64,000 nt of DNA from Nesterenkonia xinjiangensis (lineage in GTDB: Bacteria > Actinomycetota > Actinomycetes > Actinomycetales > Micrococcaceae): contig NZ_JACCFY010000001.1 in assembly GCF_013410745.1 (NCBI RefSeq), positions 558,001 through 622,000 of the forward strand. Reading direction: 5' to 3'. Positions 36,527 to 45,328 of the stretch are shown one piece after another. Made by a program: the position numbers and the translations under genes. Position 1 is the stretch's first letter. The number at the start of each line of letters is the position of its first letter. Below the pieces are notes generated by a model. It did not search any database and had not been told where the DNA came from. It saw only the letters and a program-made list of their open reading frames with translations.

Positions 36527-37588
36527 TTGAGCAGGCAGGTGGACGCAGGCCAGATGCTTCGGCTCCGGCGCGGAGTCTACGTCGCCGCTCGAGACTGGAT
36601 GGAAGCACACCCTTGGGATCGTTCGGCGCTGGCGGTGGTTGCGACCGCTCTGGCTGATCCTCGCACCGTCTTCTGCCGCACCAGCGCACTTCTTCTCCAG
36701 GGCATCCCCCTTCTCACGCCGCCCCAGCGAGTCCACGTGCGGACGCTCCGAAGGAGCTCCGTCCGCCTCACACGCCAGACACCGATGACAGGCAGAACAG
36801 CGCCGGAGCGGCTCGTCAGGACCCTGGGGCTGCCTCCTGCGGCCGTGGCACGGCTCCGCGGCATCCCGACCCAACGGCATGAGCCGGTGATCCCACCCGA
36901 GCGGGTGAGAGACGACCTGCGGGAGCACTCGGCACAGAATCCCGCCTCCGCTGCCGAGACTCTGCTCCCTCGAGTTCATCTGCCCCGCACAGCCTCACCG
37001 CTGTGCGCTGGTCCAGAAGGCGGCTATCTGGTTGAGCCGCTGCCGCTGGCCACCGTGGACACGGTGACGCGTCTGCCGGCTCCCGACGCCGTCGTCGTAT
37101 TGGATGCCGTGGTGGCCCGACTCATGACTGACGGACTCGCGGAGAGGGACGCCCGGGCCCAGCTGCTCACCTGGTGGGGCCACGTCCCTACGATTCGCCG
37201 TCGAAGCCTCCTGGCCCAGCGGCTGGATTTCGCCGATCCGCGTGCCGAATCTCCCGGAGAGTCACTCTCCCGGTGGCGGATCCATGAGCTCGGATTCGTC
37301 GCCCCGGAGCTGCAGACGACCGTCTCTTCCGACGCCGGGCGGGCTCGGTTGGACTTCGAGTGGCGAGAAGCCGGCGTCGCCGGGGAGTTCGACGGTCGGT
37401 TGAAGTACGGAGCAGACTCAGGCCTCTCGGGTGAGGAAGCGGCCGATGCCGTGTACGCCGAGAAGCTTCGTGAGGATGCGATCAGGCGGACCGGGCGCGT
37501 CGTCGTGCGCTGGGGCTGGGAGCAGCTCCAACAGCCTGACGAGCTGGCACGGAGACTCACTCGCGCCGGCGTCCCCCGACGCCGCTGA
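36527..37588 (+). CDS. AbiEi-like N-domain / endonuclease-fold (DUF559-like) protein
   Basis: Up to 353 residues; start uncertain: TTG 36527, GTG 36539 or ATG 36554, none with a strong ribosome site. MLRLRRGVYVAA near the start and the VFCRTSALLLQGIPLL region match the type IV antitoxin-like AbiEi domain found in many actinobacterial single genes, though the usual first 25-30 residues (winged-helix part) are missing. The C-terminal third (LDFEWREAGVAGEFDGRLKYG, then VVVRWGWEQL) resembles DUF559/Vsr-like endonuclease folds with an acidic metal site. No partner toxin gene is adjacent. It is flanked closely by the two inverted repeats. Function unknown; a defence or regulatory role is only a guess. 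Confidence 0.7.
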   Translation: MSRQVDAGQMLRLRRGVYVAARDWMEAHPWDRSALAVVATALADPRTVFCRTSALLLQGIPLLTPPQRVHVRTLRRSSVRLTRQTPMTGRTAPERLVRTLGLPPAAVARLRGIPTQRHEPVIPPERVRDDLREHSAQNPASAAETLLPRVHLPRTASPLCAGPEGGYLVEPLPLATVDTVTRLPAPDAVVVLDAVVARLMTDGLAERDARAQLLTWWGHVPTIRRRSLLAQRLDFADPRAESPGESLSRWRIHELGFVAPELQTTVSSDAGRARLDFEWREAGVAGEFDGRLKYGADSGLSGEEAADAVYAEKLREDAIRRTGRVVVRWGWEQLQQPDELARRLTRAGVPRRR

Positions 37589-37591
37589 CCC

Positions 37592-37657
37592 CGGATCGTC
37601 TCTTCTTTGCGGATCGTCCCTGAATATCCGGACGATCCGCAAAGAAGAGACGATCTG
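37592..37657. repeat. 28-bp inverted repeat (IR2) downstream of the AbiEi-like gene
   Basis: Arms 37592-37619 and 37630-37657 pair over 28 positions with one G-T pair and a 10-nt spacer. The sequence is the same as IR1 except for changes that keep pairing: TTCGTTG/CAACGAA in IR1 is TTCTTTG/CAAAGAA here, and CAGATC/GATCTG is CGGATC/GATCCG in the inner copies. It begins 4 nt after the stop of the AbiEi-like gene and 17 nt past the end of the convergent YihY gene, so it could also act as a bidirectional terminator. Confidence 0.95.
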
Positions 37658-37673
37658 TGAAGGATTGGGCAGG

Positions 37674-38759
37674 TCAGCCCTTGTCCGCGCGGTCGGCGGC
37701 GACGACGGCGCCCCAGGCGGCCGCCAGCAGGTACACCAGGCTGAACAGGTAGAAGTAGAAGAAGAGCCCCAGGACCGTGGCGAAGGGCAGGAGCAGCTCG
37801 TTCGCGGTCGCATTCGAGATCAGCTGCGTGGAGAGCTGCCGCAGCAGCGAGGACCCGATGCCGGCGATGATCGCCGCCTGCCACAGAGCAGAGACGGGGA
37901 TCACGATCCGCGAGGCCACACGCATCAGCAGGATCGCCACCAGCACGTCCAGGACGAATGAGACCCCGAGCGTGGTCAGCCGCGTCAGCGGACCGTCCAT
38001 GACCTCCCAGCCCAGGAACCCCAACGTGGCGTCCAGGAACACCGTCGTGAGCAGGTTGGCCGCCGTGGTGGTGGCCAGCACCACTCCCAGGATCAGCATG
38101 ATGAGGAAGTCCCGGGACTTCACCACCCAGATGTACTCGGCCATCAGCGGGCGGTCGAAGATGCTGCGGATCCCAGAGCGCAGACCGTGGATCCAGCTCA
38201 ACGAAGCGACGATCGTCACGATCACCGAGACCACCAGTGCCGCGTTGAATCCGGCGGTGTCGAAAAGCCGCTCGGGACTGGCCAGCCCACCGTCGCCGGT
38301 GTCGATGACTCCGGGCACAGCCGTCTCCACGGCCTCCACGATGAAGGCCTGCATCTCCTCGTCCCCGCCGATGACCAGTCCCGCCACGGAGAACCCGGCC
38401 ACCAGCATGGCGGCCACCGAGAAGAACATCATGTACGCCGCCCCGGCGGCCATGACGGTGCCGTAGTGGAAGAAGAACAGATTGATCGCGCGGATCAGCC
38501 GGAACCGCGCCCAGCGGGCCAGCGCCCACTCGAGCATGGCCATCCCCACTTTCACCCGGCCCTGACGCTCACGGCGGGCCCGGCCCAGCGCCACCCGGGC
38601 GCGCAGCTCCTCCTGCTTCAGCACCGCCGAGTCGATGGGGTCCGGGCGTGCACGGACCTCCGTGCTCTCGTCGATCCTCTCAATCCGGGCACGAGCCGAC
38701 TGCACCAGTGCATTGTGACCGGAGCTCCGCGGGCGCAGCCGTGAGGGGTGCTGGTTCAC
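37674..38759 (-). CDS. YihY/BrkB family inner-membrane protein
   Basis: The protein has 361 residues. A basic cytoplasmic N-terminus of about 95 residues precedes six membrane helices, with the family features FFFHYGTVMAAGAAYMMFFS (first helix), a small loop, SWIHGLRSGIRSIFD, and the last helices ending FYFYLFSLVYLLAAAWGAVVA. The family was once annotated as ribonuclease BN, which is not correct; its role is unknown, perhaps in transport or envelope function. It lies 36 bp downstream of trpS on the same strand and may be co-transcribed with it. Confidence 0.88.
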   Translation of the reverse strand: MNQHPSRLRPRSSGHNALVQSARARIERIDESTEVRARPDPIDSAVLKQEELRARVALGRARRERQGRVKVGMAMLEWALARWARFRLIRAINLFFFHYGTVMAAGAAYMMFFSVAAMLVAGFSVAGLVIGGDEEMQAFIVEAVETAVPGVIDTGDGGLASPERLFDTAGFNAALVVSVIVTIVASLSWIHGLRSGIRSIFDRPLMAEYIWVVKSRDFLIMLILGVVLATTTAANLLTTVFLDATLGFLGWEVMDGPLTRLTTLGVSFVLDVLVAILLMRVASRIVIPVSALWQAAIIAGIGSSLLRQLSTQLISNATANELLLPFATVLGLFFYFYLFSLVYLLAAAWGAVVAADRADKG

Positions 38760-38795
38760 TCGCGTCTCACCTCCGGGCTCACCATCAGGGGCGGG

Positions 38796-39851
38796 TCAGG
38801 CCCGGGTCGAGGGCAGGAAACCGACCTTCGCATAGACGTCGTCAAGAAGCGGAGAGGCGATCGCGCGGGCCTTCTCTGCGCCTCGGGCCAGCAGGGCGTC
38901 CAGCTCGGCCGGATCCTCCAGCAGCTCCAGTGCGCGGTCACGGATCGGACCGAACCTCGCCACCACGGCATCAGCCAGGTCCACCTTCAGATGCCCGTAC
39001 ATCTTTCCCTGATACTCCTCGACCAGCTCGTCGATGCTCTTCCCAGAGACTGCCGAGTAGATGCTCAGCAGGTTGGAGATGCCGGGCTTGGTCTCCCGGT
39101 CGAAACGGATCTCCGTCCCGGCGTCGGTGACGGCGGACTTGATCTTCTTGGCGAGCTTCTTGTCCGTATCCAGGATGTTCAGCCGACCGTTCGGCGAGGA
39201 CGCTGACTTGCTCATCTTGGTGGTCGGGTCCTGCAGGTCATAGATCCGCGCCCCGACCTCGGGGATGAACGGCTCCGGGACGCGGAAGGTCTCCCCGAAG
39301 CGGTGGTTGAACCGCTGGGCGAGGTTGCGCGCGAGCTCCACATGCTGCTTCTGGTCGTCGCCCACCGGCACTCCGTCGGGCTGGTAGAGCAGGATGTCGG
39401 CGGCCATCAGCATCGGGTAGGTCAGCAGGCCCACCCCGGCGGAGTCTGCCCCCTGCTTGGCGGACTTGTCCTTGAACTGGGTCATCCGAGAGGCCTCACC
39501 CATCCCGGTGATGCAGGTCAGGATCCAGGACAGCTGAACATGCTCCGGCACATGGGACTGCACGAACAGGGTGGAACGCTCCACGTCGATGCCTCCGGCC
39601 AGAAACTGGGCGGCGGTGTTGCGCGTGCGGCTCCGCAGCTCGGCGGGCTCATGGGGCACGGTGATGCCGTGCAGGTCCGGGATAAAGAAGAACGCATCGT
39701 ACTTCTCCTGCATCGTCACCCAGTTCAGCAGCGCGCCCACGTAGTTCCCCAAGTGCAGGGAATCCCCGGAGGGCTGCATGCCGGAGAGCACCCGGTGCTC
39801 ATCTGAGATGCCCACCAGCTGCGCACTGTGCTCGACCATGTTCTCCCTCAT
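38796..39851 (-). CDS. trpS: Tryptophanyl-tRNA synthetase
   Basis: The protein has 351 residues, the usual bacterial length. It charges tRNA-Trp with tryptophan. The class I motifs are [14 protein letters not shown] (HIGH equivalent, near residue 30) and [11 protein letters not shown] (KMSKS, near 205). [19 protein letters not shown] is the conserved substrate-domain segment. An internal start at 39839 (MVEHS) is preceded by GAGGGAG and could be the true one. It sits 123 bp past the tryptophan-degrading kynurenine operon on the same strand, so a biosynthetic user and a catabolic user of tryptophan are neighbours. No T-box was seen in the leader. Confidence 0.96.
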   Translation of the reverse strand: MRENMVEHSAQLVGISDEHRVLSGMQPSGDSLHLGNYVGALLNWVTMQEKYDAFFFIPDLHGITVPHEPAELRSRTRNTAAQFLAGGIDVERSTLFVQSHVPEHVQLSWILTCITGMGEASRMTQFKDKSAKQGADSAGVGLLTYPMLMAADILLYQPDGVPVGDDQKQHVELARNLAQRFNHRFGETFRVPEPFIPEVGARIYDLQDPTTKMSKSASSPNGRLNILDTDKKLAKKIKSAVTDAGTEIRFDRETKPGISNLLSIYSAVSGKSIDELVEEYQGKMYGHLKVDLADAVVARFGPIRDRALELLEDPAELDALLARGAEKARAIASPLLDDVYAKVGFLPSTRA

Positions 39852-39973
39852 CGCTCGCGCCGGATCAGCTCCGGCGTCGTCTCTTCTCCATGCCCCGTCA
39901 GGTTACCAGCGCGACGCCGGACTCCCCGGTCAGGGGCCCGGAACGGCGCCGATCGGTCCCCGCGGGTCCCCTC

Positions 39974-40771
39974 TCAGTCCAGCAGCGCATGCCGCACCCG
40001 GGGGAACCACTCGGACTGGGGATCGATGAGGTCGACGTGCCCGGCGCCCTCCAGTTCGGTCAGCGGCAGCGGGACGTCTCGGGAGAAGGCGACGTCGACC
40101 GTGGCGTCGGCGGTCCCGTGGAGGATCTGCACGTCGAGACCTGCCGGCAGCAGCCCGACCCGCGAGCGCGGATCCTCCCACCGGTAGGCCTCAGGGGAAT
40201 CGGCCGGGTCGGCGCCCATGTAGTCCCGCACGGCTCCCTCGGCGAGCCCCAGCCGCGCCTCGCGGACCAGGTCGGTGATCGGCGCCAGCCCCCGGACACG
40301 CGCCCGCGGCAGTCCGGCCCCTCGGTGGCTTGCCCAGGCCAGCGCCAGGCATCCTCCGGCGGAGTGACCAGCGATCACGGGAGCCTCCTCCAGACCCGGG
40401 GGCAGGCCCCAGCCCGGCCAGTGGTCCACGCAGTGCGCGACGGCGGCCATGACGTCCTGCAGGGTGCGGGGATGTCCGCCGCCGCCTCCGGCACGTCGAT
40501 ACTCCACCAGCGCCACGGCGGCGCCCGCCTCGGCGAGCGCAGCGGCCAGCGGACGCGCGTGGACAAGGTTCGTCCGATCCCTGAAGTAGCCCCCATGGAT
40601 CAGGACGACGGCGCGCTGAGCGGTCTCGGCCGGGCCGAAGAGCTCCAGGTGCTGCTCCGGGTGGTCTCCGTAGGCGACGCGTTCCCCTGGCCCGACAGGG
40701 CGTGCCAGCAGGGCCTCCAGCTGCTCCTGCTCACGCTCGGCGGCCGAAAGTGCGTGGGGCGGGTGCGTCAT
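39974..40771 (-). CDS. Kynurenine formamidase (alpha/beta-hydrolase type)
   Basis: The protein has 265 residues. Alpha/beta-hydrolase fold: oxyanion HGGYF (near residue 59), nucleophile elbow GHSAGG (near 145), Asp in the LHGTADATV region and a late His in EGAGHVDL. The HGGYF/GHSAGG pattern fits arylformamidases that hydrolyse N-formylkynurenine to kynurenine and formate, unlike the bacterial metal-dependent KynB fold. The start overlaps the kynureninase stop by one base, and kynA is two genes upstream, so the pathway role rests mostly on context. It is the last gene of the operon. Confidence 0.8.
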   Translation of the reverse strand: MTHPPHALSAAEREQEQLEALLARPVGPGERVAYGDHPEQHLELFGPAETAQRAVVLIHGGYFRDRTNLVHARPLAAALAEAGAAVALVEYRRAGGGGGHPRTLQDVMAAVAHCVDHWPGWGLPPGLEEAPVIAGHSAGGCLALAWASHRGAGLPRARVRGLAPITDLVREARLGLAEGAVRDYMGADPADSPEAYRWEDPRSRVGLLPAGLDVQILHGTADATVDVAFSRDVPLPLTELEGAGHVDLIDPQSEWFPRVRHALLD

Positions 40772-42048
40772 CAGCGTGCGTCTCGGACGTCGAGGAGGAC
40801 CCGCCGGATGGTTTCCACTCCGAGCAGCACCTCGGTGAAGCTCGTCGACAACGGCGACAGGCCGAGGCGCAGACCGTGCGGAGGCCGGAAGTCGGGGATC
40901 ACTCCCTGCTTCCAGAGCTGCGGCAGCACCGAGCCGAAGTCCTCATGGTCCACTGTGATGTGTGAGCCTCGGTGCGCCGGGTCCCGCGGCGAGGAGTAGC
41001 GGACCCCCTCGGGCAGGAGCAGCACGTCCACGAGCTCGGTGGCGAAGCCGGTCAGCGCCTCGGACTTCTGCCGGATCGCCGGCATGCCGGCCTTCTCGAT
41101 GAGATCCAACATCGATTCCATGGCGATCATGCCCGTCACCGGCGGGGTCCCGCTGATGAAGCGGCGGATTCCCGGGTGGGGCTGATAGGCGGGCCCCATC
41201 GCGAACGGGTCGGCCGCACCCATCCAGCCCTGCACAGGCTGCTGCAGGCTCTCCTGATGCCGGTGGGCCACATACCCGAAGGCCGGGGCACCGGGGCCCG
41301 CGTTGAGGTACTTATAGGTGCATCCCACCGCCAGGTCCACCCCGCAGGTGTCCAGGGCGATCTCCACGGAGCCCACCGAGTGGCACAGGTCCCAGAGCAC
41401 CAGCGCGCCGTGCCGGTGTGCCGCCGCGGTGATCCCCGGCAGGTCCGCAAGGTGTCCGGAGCGATACTCCACATGGCTGAGCACCACCAGGGCTGTGCGC
41501 TCCCCCAGCAGCGCCTCGACGTCGTCGAGTCCGACGCCGTCGACCGGGTCCGGCTGGATCCAGCGCAGGGTCATGCCGTGATCCCGGGCGATGCCCTCCA
41601 GGACGTAGCGGTCGGTGGGGAAGTTCCCGGCGTCGAGGATGATCTCGTCACGATCGGGCTGGGCGGTGAGTGCGGCCCGGATCAGCTTGTAGAGGATGAC
41701 GGTTGTGGAGTCACCCACGAAGGTCTGGCCCGGTGCGGCTCCCAGGGTCAGCGCGGCGATGCGGTCGCCGAGACGCAGCGGCAGCTCGAACCAGGACTCG
41801 TCCCACCCGCGGATCAGCCGGGCGCCCCACTCGTCGACGGCGAAGCTGCCCAGCCGCTCGGCGGCGGCACGAGTCGGCCGGCCTAGGGAGTTGCCGTCCA
41901 GGTAGGAGCGCACCTCCGCGGGGAGCAGGAACTCCTCCCGGAGCGGGGCCAGCGGGTCCTGGGTGTCCAGGTCGGCGGCACGCTCCGTGAAGGCGCTGGT
42001 GTCCGAGAAGCTGGTGTCCGAGAAGCTGGTGCGAGGGGGCATCGTCAT
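40771..42048 (-). CDS. kynU: Kynureninase
   Basis: The protein has 425 residues. This PLP enzyme of fold type I cleaves kynurenine to anthranilate and alanine. The PLP lysine is in GCTYKYLNAGPGAP (near residue 225); DLCHSVGSVEI and VGDSTTVILYKLI are also family segments, and the C-terminal RPPHGLRLGLSPL matches. The N-terminus has a short repeated SFSDT caused by a 15-bp tandem duplication. It starts 4 nt after the kynA stop and its own stop overlaps the formamidase start, so the three genes are one tightly coupled unit. Confidence 0.95.
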   Translation of the reverse strand: MTMPPRTSFSDTSFSDTSAFTERAADLDTQDPLAPLREEFLLPAEVRSYLDGNSLGRPTRAAAERLGSFAVDEWGARLIRGWDESWFELPLRLGDRIAALTLGAAPGQTFVGDSTTVILYKLIRAALTAQPDRDEIILDAGNFPTDRYVLEGIARDHGMTLRWIQPDPVDGVGLDDVEALLGERTALVVLSHVEYRSGHLADLPGITAAAHRHGALVLWDLCHSVGSVEIALDTCGVDLAVGCTYKYLNAGPGAPAFGYVAHRHQESLQQPVQGWMGAADPFAMGPAYQPHPGIRRFISGTPPVTGMIAMESMLDLIEKAGMPAIRQKSEALTGFATELVDVLLLPEGVRYSSPRDPAHRGSHITVDHEDFGSVLPQLWKQGVIPDFRPPHGLRLGLSPLSTSFTEVLLGVETIRRVLLDVRDAR

Positions 42049-42052
42049 CTCC

Positions 42053-42919
42053 TCAGCGTCCGATCTCGGTACGGACTGCGAAGAGCTCGGGGAAGAAGGT
42101 CAGGTCCAGGGCTTTCTGCAGGAATCCGACCCCGCTGGAGCCTCCGGTGCCCTGCTTGGTCCCGATGATCCGCAGCACCGTGCGCATGTGCCGGTACCGC
42201 CAGAGCTGGAAGTTCTCCTCCAGGTCCACCAGCTCCTCGCAGCTCTCGTAGACCAGCCAGTGCTCCTCCGGGTTCTCATAGACTGCCCGGAACACCTCGA
42301 CCAGTCCCTCATGTGAGGTGTGGGCCCGGCGCACGTCCCGCTCCAGCAGCTCCTGCGGGACCGGGTGCCCCTGCCGAGCCAGGTGACGGATGAACTCGTC
42401 ATAGATGCTGGGCTGCTCGAGCAGCTCCGCCAGCTGCCGGTGGGACTCCGGCTCGGTCTCGAAGACTGTCAGCATGCGGGAGTTCTTGTTGCCCAGCAGG
42501 AACTCCACCGCCCGGTACTGCCAGGACTGGAATCCCGAGGAGCTGCCCAGGGAATCGCGGAACTCGGCGTACTCGCTGGGGGTCAGCGTGGCCAGTACCG
42601 ACCATTGCTCAGTGAGGGTGCGCTGGATGTGCTTGACCCGGGCGATGCGCTTCAGGGCGGGCTGCAGCTGATCGGCGACGATGAGGTCCCGGGCGGCGAG
42701 GAGCTCGTGGACCACGAGCTTGAGCCACAGCTCGGTGGTCTGATGCTGGATGATGAACAGCAGCTCGTCATGGTGCTCGGGGTCGCTGACCGGCTCCTGC
42801 GCGGAGAGCAGCCTGTCCAGCTGCAGATAGGACCCGTAGGTCATCTTCTCCCGCAGATCCGTGTGGATCCCCTCTTCCAACGCGCGCTCGTTCTGCCGCG
42901 CCGTCGACGACTCTGTCAT
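42053..42919 (-). CDS. kynA: Tryptophan 2,3-dioxygenase
   Basis: The protein has 288 residues. This heme enzyme opens the indole ring of tryptophan to give N-formylkynurenine. Family signatures: [33 protein letters not shown] with the substrate-binding His, [17 protein letters not shown], and [23 protein letters not shown] near the C-terminus with the heme-ligand His. First gene of the kynA-kynU-formamidase operon; the product anthranilate can re-enter tryptophan synthesis or be degraded. No NAD-synthesis branch genes are nearby. Confidence 0.96.
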   Translation of the reverse strand: MTESSTARQNERALEEGIHTDLREKMTYGSYLQLDRLLSAQEPVSDPEHHDELLFIIQHQTTELWLKLVVHELLAARDLIVADQLQPALKRIARVKHIQRTLTEQWSVLATLTPSEYAEFRDSLGSSSGFQSWQYRAVEFLLGNKNSRMLTVFETEPESHRQLAELLEQPSIYDEFIRHLARQGHPVPQELLERDVRRAHTSHEGLVEVFRAVYENPEEHWLVYESCEELVDLEENFQLWRYRHMRTVLRIIGTKQGTGGSSGVGFLQKALDLTFFPELFAVRTEIGR

Positions 42920-42997
42920 GACACCTCTCTGCTGCGCTCCTCCACCGGCGACGGCGGCCCTCGCCTCGCCGTCACGGACCCTGCGGTCGGCGTCGCC

Positions 42998-43279
42998 TCA
43001 CTCGTCCAGCCCGAGGGCGAACCCCGCTTCGAGGTCCTGGTCCGAGTAGGTGCGGAAGGCCAGCAGCGTCTCGGTGTCCCGGATCCCCGCCACCTTCGAG
43101 ATGCGGTCCGGGATCAGCTCGGCGAGCTCGTCGAAGCTGGGGCCCTGGACCATGGCGATCAGGTCCCAGGGGCCGGTCACCGAGTAGACCGCCTGGACGC
43201 CGTCGATGTCGGCGATCTGGTGGCCGGCCTCAGGGATGCCCTGCGGGTCGGTCTTGATCATCACGAAGGCTGTCACCAT
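42998..43279 (-). CDS. Stand-alone Lrp/AsnC ligand-binding (RAM) domain protein
   Basis: The protein has 93 residues with AGGAGCAGGCG before the ATG. The whole protein is the Lrp/AsnC C-terminal effector domain (VTAFVMIKTDPQG, VQAVYSVTGPWDLIAMVQG, VAGIRDTETLLAFRTYS); no DNA-binding half exists. Such stand-alone modules form ring oligomers and bind amino acids. It is 78 bp upstream of kynA on the same strand, so it could be a co-expressed tryptophan or aromatic amino-acid sensor, but a link is only suggested by position. Confidence 0.88.
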   Translation of the reverse strand: MVTAFVMIKTDPQGIPEAGHQIADIDGVQAVYSVTGPWDLIAMVQGPSFDELAELIPDRISKVAGIRDTETLLAFRTYSDQDLEAGFALGLDE

Positions 43280-43372
43280 CGCCTGCTCCTCGTCCGTCTC
43301 TGTGCTGGTCCTCCGGGCGTGCCTTCCCGGCTCATCCTCGAGCCGGCCCCGGTCTGTGATCTGTCGGACAGC

Positions 43373-44260
43373 CTACGGGAGGCGATAGTCCACTACGAGG
43401 GGGGCGTGATCGGACCAGCGCAGCGAGTAGTCCAGCGCCCGGTCCACCGTGGCGTTGTGCGCCAGGGCTGCCAGGGCCGGTGTGGCCATCTGATAGTCGA
43501 TGCGCCAGCCGGTGTCGTTGTCGAAGGCCTTCCCGCGGTAGGACCACCAGGTGTAGGGGCCCTCCACCGGCCCGGCCAGGCTGCGGGCGACGTCGACGTA
43601 GCCGCCCTCCTCACCGAAGTAGCCGTCGAAGAAGGCGCGCTCCTCCGGCAGGAAGCCGGAGTTCTTCACGTTGCCCTTCCAGTTCTTGATGTCCAGCTCG
43701 GTGTGGCCGACGTTGAGGTCACCGACGACGAGCACGTGGTCCCGGGTTCGGGCCAGCTCCGGCAGGTGGTGGCGCATGTACTCCAGGAACCGCATCTTGT
43801 GGTCCTGCTTGATCGAGCCGACCTCCCCGGAGTGGACGTAGACGCTGGCCACCGTCAGGGTGCTCCCGTCCCCGAGGGTGAAGTCGGCCTCCACCCAGCG
43901 ACCCTGGTCCTCGAGGTGGGCCTCGCCGATTCCCGCACGGACCTCGGTGGGTGCGCTGCGGGAGACGATCGCGACCCCGGCCCGGCCCTTCGCGGCGGCC
44001 TCCTCATCGTGGATGTGCCAGTCCACGCCGGTGGATGCGGTCATCTCCGTGATGAGCTTGGTGAGGATCGCCTCATCGGCGCGGACCTCCTGCAGGGCGA
44101 GGACGTCGACGTCGCGCGCTGCCAGCCACTCCCCCATACCCTTGCGGTGGGCGGCCCGGATGCCGTTGACGTTCACCGAGGCCACACGGGTGACGCCGTC
44201 GGCCTTGGGGTCGACGACGCGGTGCGGGAATTCGCCGAAGGGGTTGGTCTCGTCTGCCAC
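43373..44260 (-). CDS. xthA: Exodeoxyribonuclease III (ExoIII/AP endonuclease)
   Basis: The protein has 295 residues from the GTG at 44260, which has GAGAGGAC upstream; the frame is open further up but only as a shadow. Exonuclease-endonuclease-phosphatase fold: VASVNVNGIRAAHRKG, LALQEVRADE (metal Glu), VVGDLNVGHTELDIKNWKGN (catalytic Asp/Asn) and LRWSDHAPLVVDY (Asp-His at the end). GWRIDYQMA carries the last Asp region. It processes abasic sites and blocked 3' ends in base-excision repair. Confidence 0.95.
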   Translation of the reverse strand: MADETNPFGEFPHRVVDPKADGVTRVASVNVNGIRAAHRKGMGEWLAARDVDVLALQEVRADEAILTKLITEMTASTGVDWHIHDEEAAAKGRAGVAIVSRSAPTEVRAGIGEAHLEDQGRWVEADFTLGDGSTLTVASVYVHSGEVGSIKQDHKMRFLEYMRHHLPELARTRDHVLVVGDLNVGHTELDIKNWKGNVKNSGFLPEERAFFDGYFGEEGGYVDVARSLAGPVEGPYTWWSYRGKAFDNDTGWRIDYQMATPALAALAHNATVDRALDYSLRWSDHAPLVVDYRLP

Positions 44261-44322
44261 GGATGGTCCTCTCGTCGGTCTGTGGGGGCGCCCGGCCGGC
44301 GCCCGGGGCGAGCACGCGGCTG

Positions 44323-44895
44323 CTAGTCGACGACCTCGCCGCTGATCGGCCGGTCGTCGTCGGTGCGGCGGCGATCCTCCCCGCCGCGTCCGACATGGTC
44401 GGCGAGCATGTCCCGACCGTTGGCGGCGGTCATCTCGATGGTCTCCAGGGCACGGTCGACCATCTCCAGGTCGGCCTCCTCGCCCTTGGCCAGCTCTTGG
44501 ACGATCACCCGGCGCTGGACCTGCACGATCTTGAACGAATGGTCCAGCTTCATGTTGCGGGAGTGCGCGTCCTCGTCCACGATCGCGGTGCCGCCGGCAC
44601 CGGTGTGGCGTGCGGCGGCGTCCGCCCGGGCGGAGTCCAGGGTCTGGCCGACCTTCTGTGCGCCGCGGCGCACCGACATCACCAGGATGCCGGCCAGGAT
44701 CAGCCAACCGGCGGAGATGGCGACGATGATCCAGCCGATGACGTCATTCTGGTTGGCGGCGAAGATCAGCGCCACCAGCAGCACCGTGATCATCACGGCG
44801 AAGGTGATGCCGGATGAGCGGCGCCCGAAGCTGCGGAGGGCGTCATCGGCGCGTCGCCCGGTGGCGCCGGATTCAAGGGGAGGCTGCGAACTCAT
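44323..44895 (-). CDS. Two-helix membrane protein of unknown function
   Basis: The protein has 190 residues from the ATG at 44895. Two adjacent membrane helices (ITFAVMITVLLVALIFA and VIGWIIVAISAGWLILAGILV) with the rest cytoplasmic, including a charged helical region (EELAKGEEADLEMVDRALETIE) that could form a coiled coil. No family is recognised. It lies 62 bp upstream of xthA and 43 bp after the small gene at 44939, on the same strand, so it may be co-transcribed with them. Confidence 0.75.
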   Translation of the reverse strand: MSSQPPLESGATGRRADDALRSFGRRSSGITFAVMITVLLVALIFAANQNDVIGWIIVAISAGWLILAGILVMSVRRGAQKVGQTLDSARADAAARHTGAGGTAIVDEDAHSRNMKLDHSFKIVQVQRRVIVQELAKGEEADLEMVDRALETIEMTAANGRDMLADHVGRGGEDRRRTDDDRPISGEVVD

Positions 44896-44938
44896 GGTCC
44901 CGATTATCTCCGAGATCGGGCCAGGACCGCGAATCCCG

Positions 44939-45217
44939 TCAGCGTGGCGGTCGCAGCAGATGGTGGCTCCACCCGAAACGCGGCAGCGCGTGCGCCGGGT
45001 CGCGATGGAGCCCCTCGTCATCGACCGGTTCGGAGAGCTCGATCTCGGCGTGCTCTCGATGCTGGGAGTAGGTGTAGTGCTCCACGGTGAACGTGAACCC
45101 CTCCTCGCCGCGGATCAGGTGCTGGCCGGTGTACCCCTCGACGTCGTTGTCGTGATGCTGCTCCTCCTTGACCAGCATGCCGCCTGGAACCTTCAGGATC
45201 AGCGTGGCCGTCAGCAT
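44939..45217 (-). CDS. Small conserved-looking protein of unknown function
   Basis: About 92 residues from the ATG at 45217, which has AGGGGTGAGG directly upstream (a GTG at 45226 is the alternative). The sequence looks like a small beta-rich domain (LTATLILKVPGGMLVKEEQHHDND, then FTFTVEHYTYSQHREHAEIEL); no motif I recognise. It is followed on the same strand by the two-helix membrane protein. Codon use (G/C third positions) is normal for the window, which supports it being real. Confidence 0.55.
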   Translation of the reverse strand: MLTATLILKVPGGMLVKEEQHHDNDVEGYTGQHLIRGEEGFTFTVEHYTYSQHREHAEIELSEPVDDEGLHRDPAHALPRFGWSHHLLRPPR

Positions 45218-45328
45218 GGCCCTCACCCCTGTTCATCAGCACTGTGCCCTATACCACTGTGCGCGTGAGTGTAGGGTGCGGGCAGCCGGCGGGGGAAGAT
45301 TTCGCGGGTCGGATCGGTTGGCCCCGAT

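Noticed and set aside
36311-37657. Insertion sequence or miniature transposon with these inverted repeats as ends
   Set aside because: No transposase is inside and no target duplication was seen; each repeat is itself a closed hairpin rather than one end of an element. Kept as a repeat finding only.
39852-39973. T-box riboswitch before trpS
   Set aside because: The leader is too short, and I could not find a T-box core sequence or specifier arrangement.
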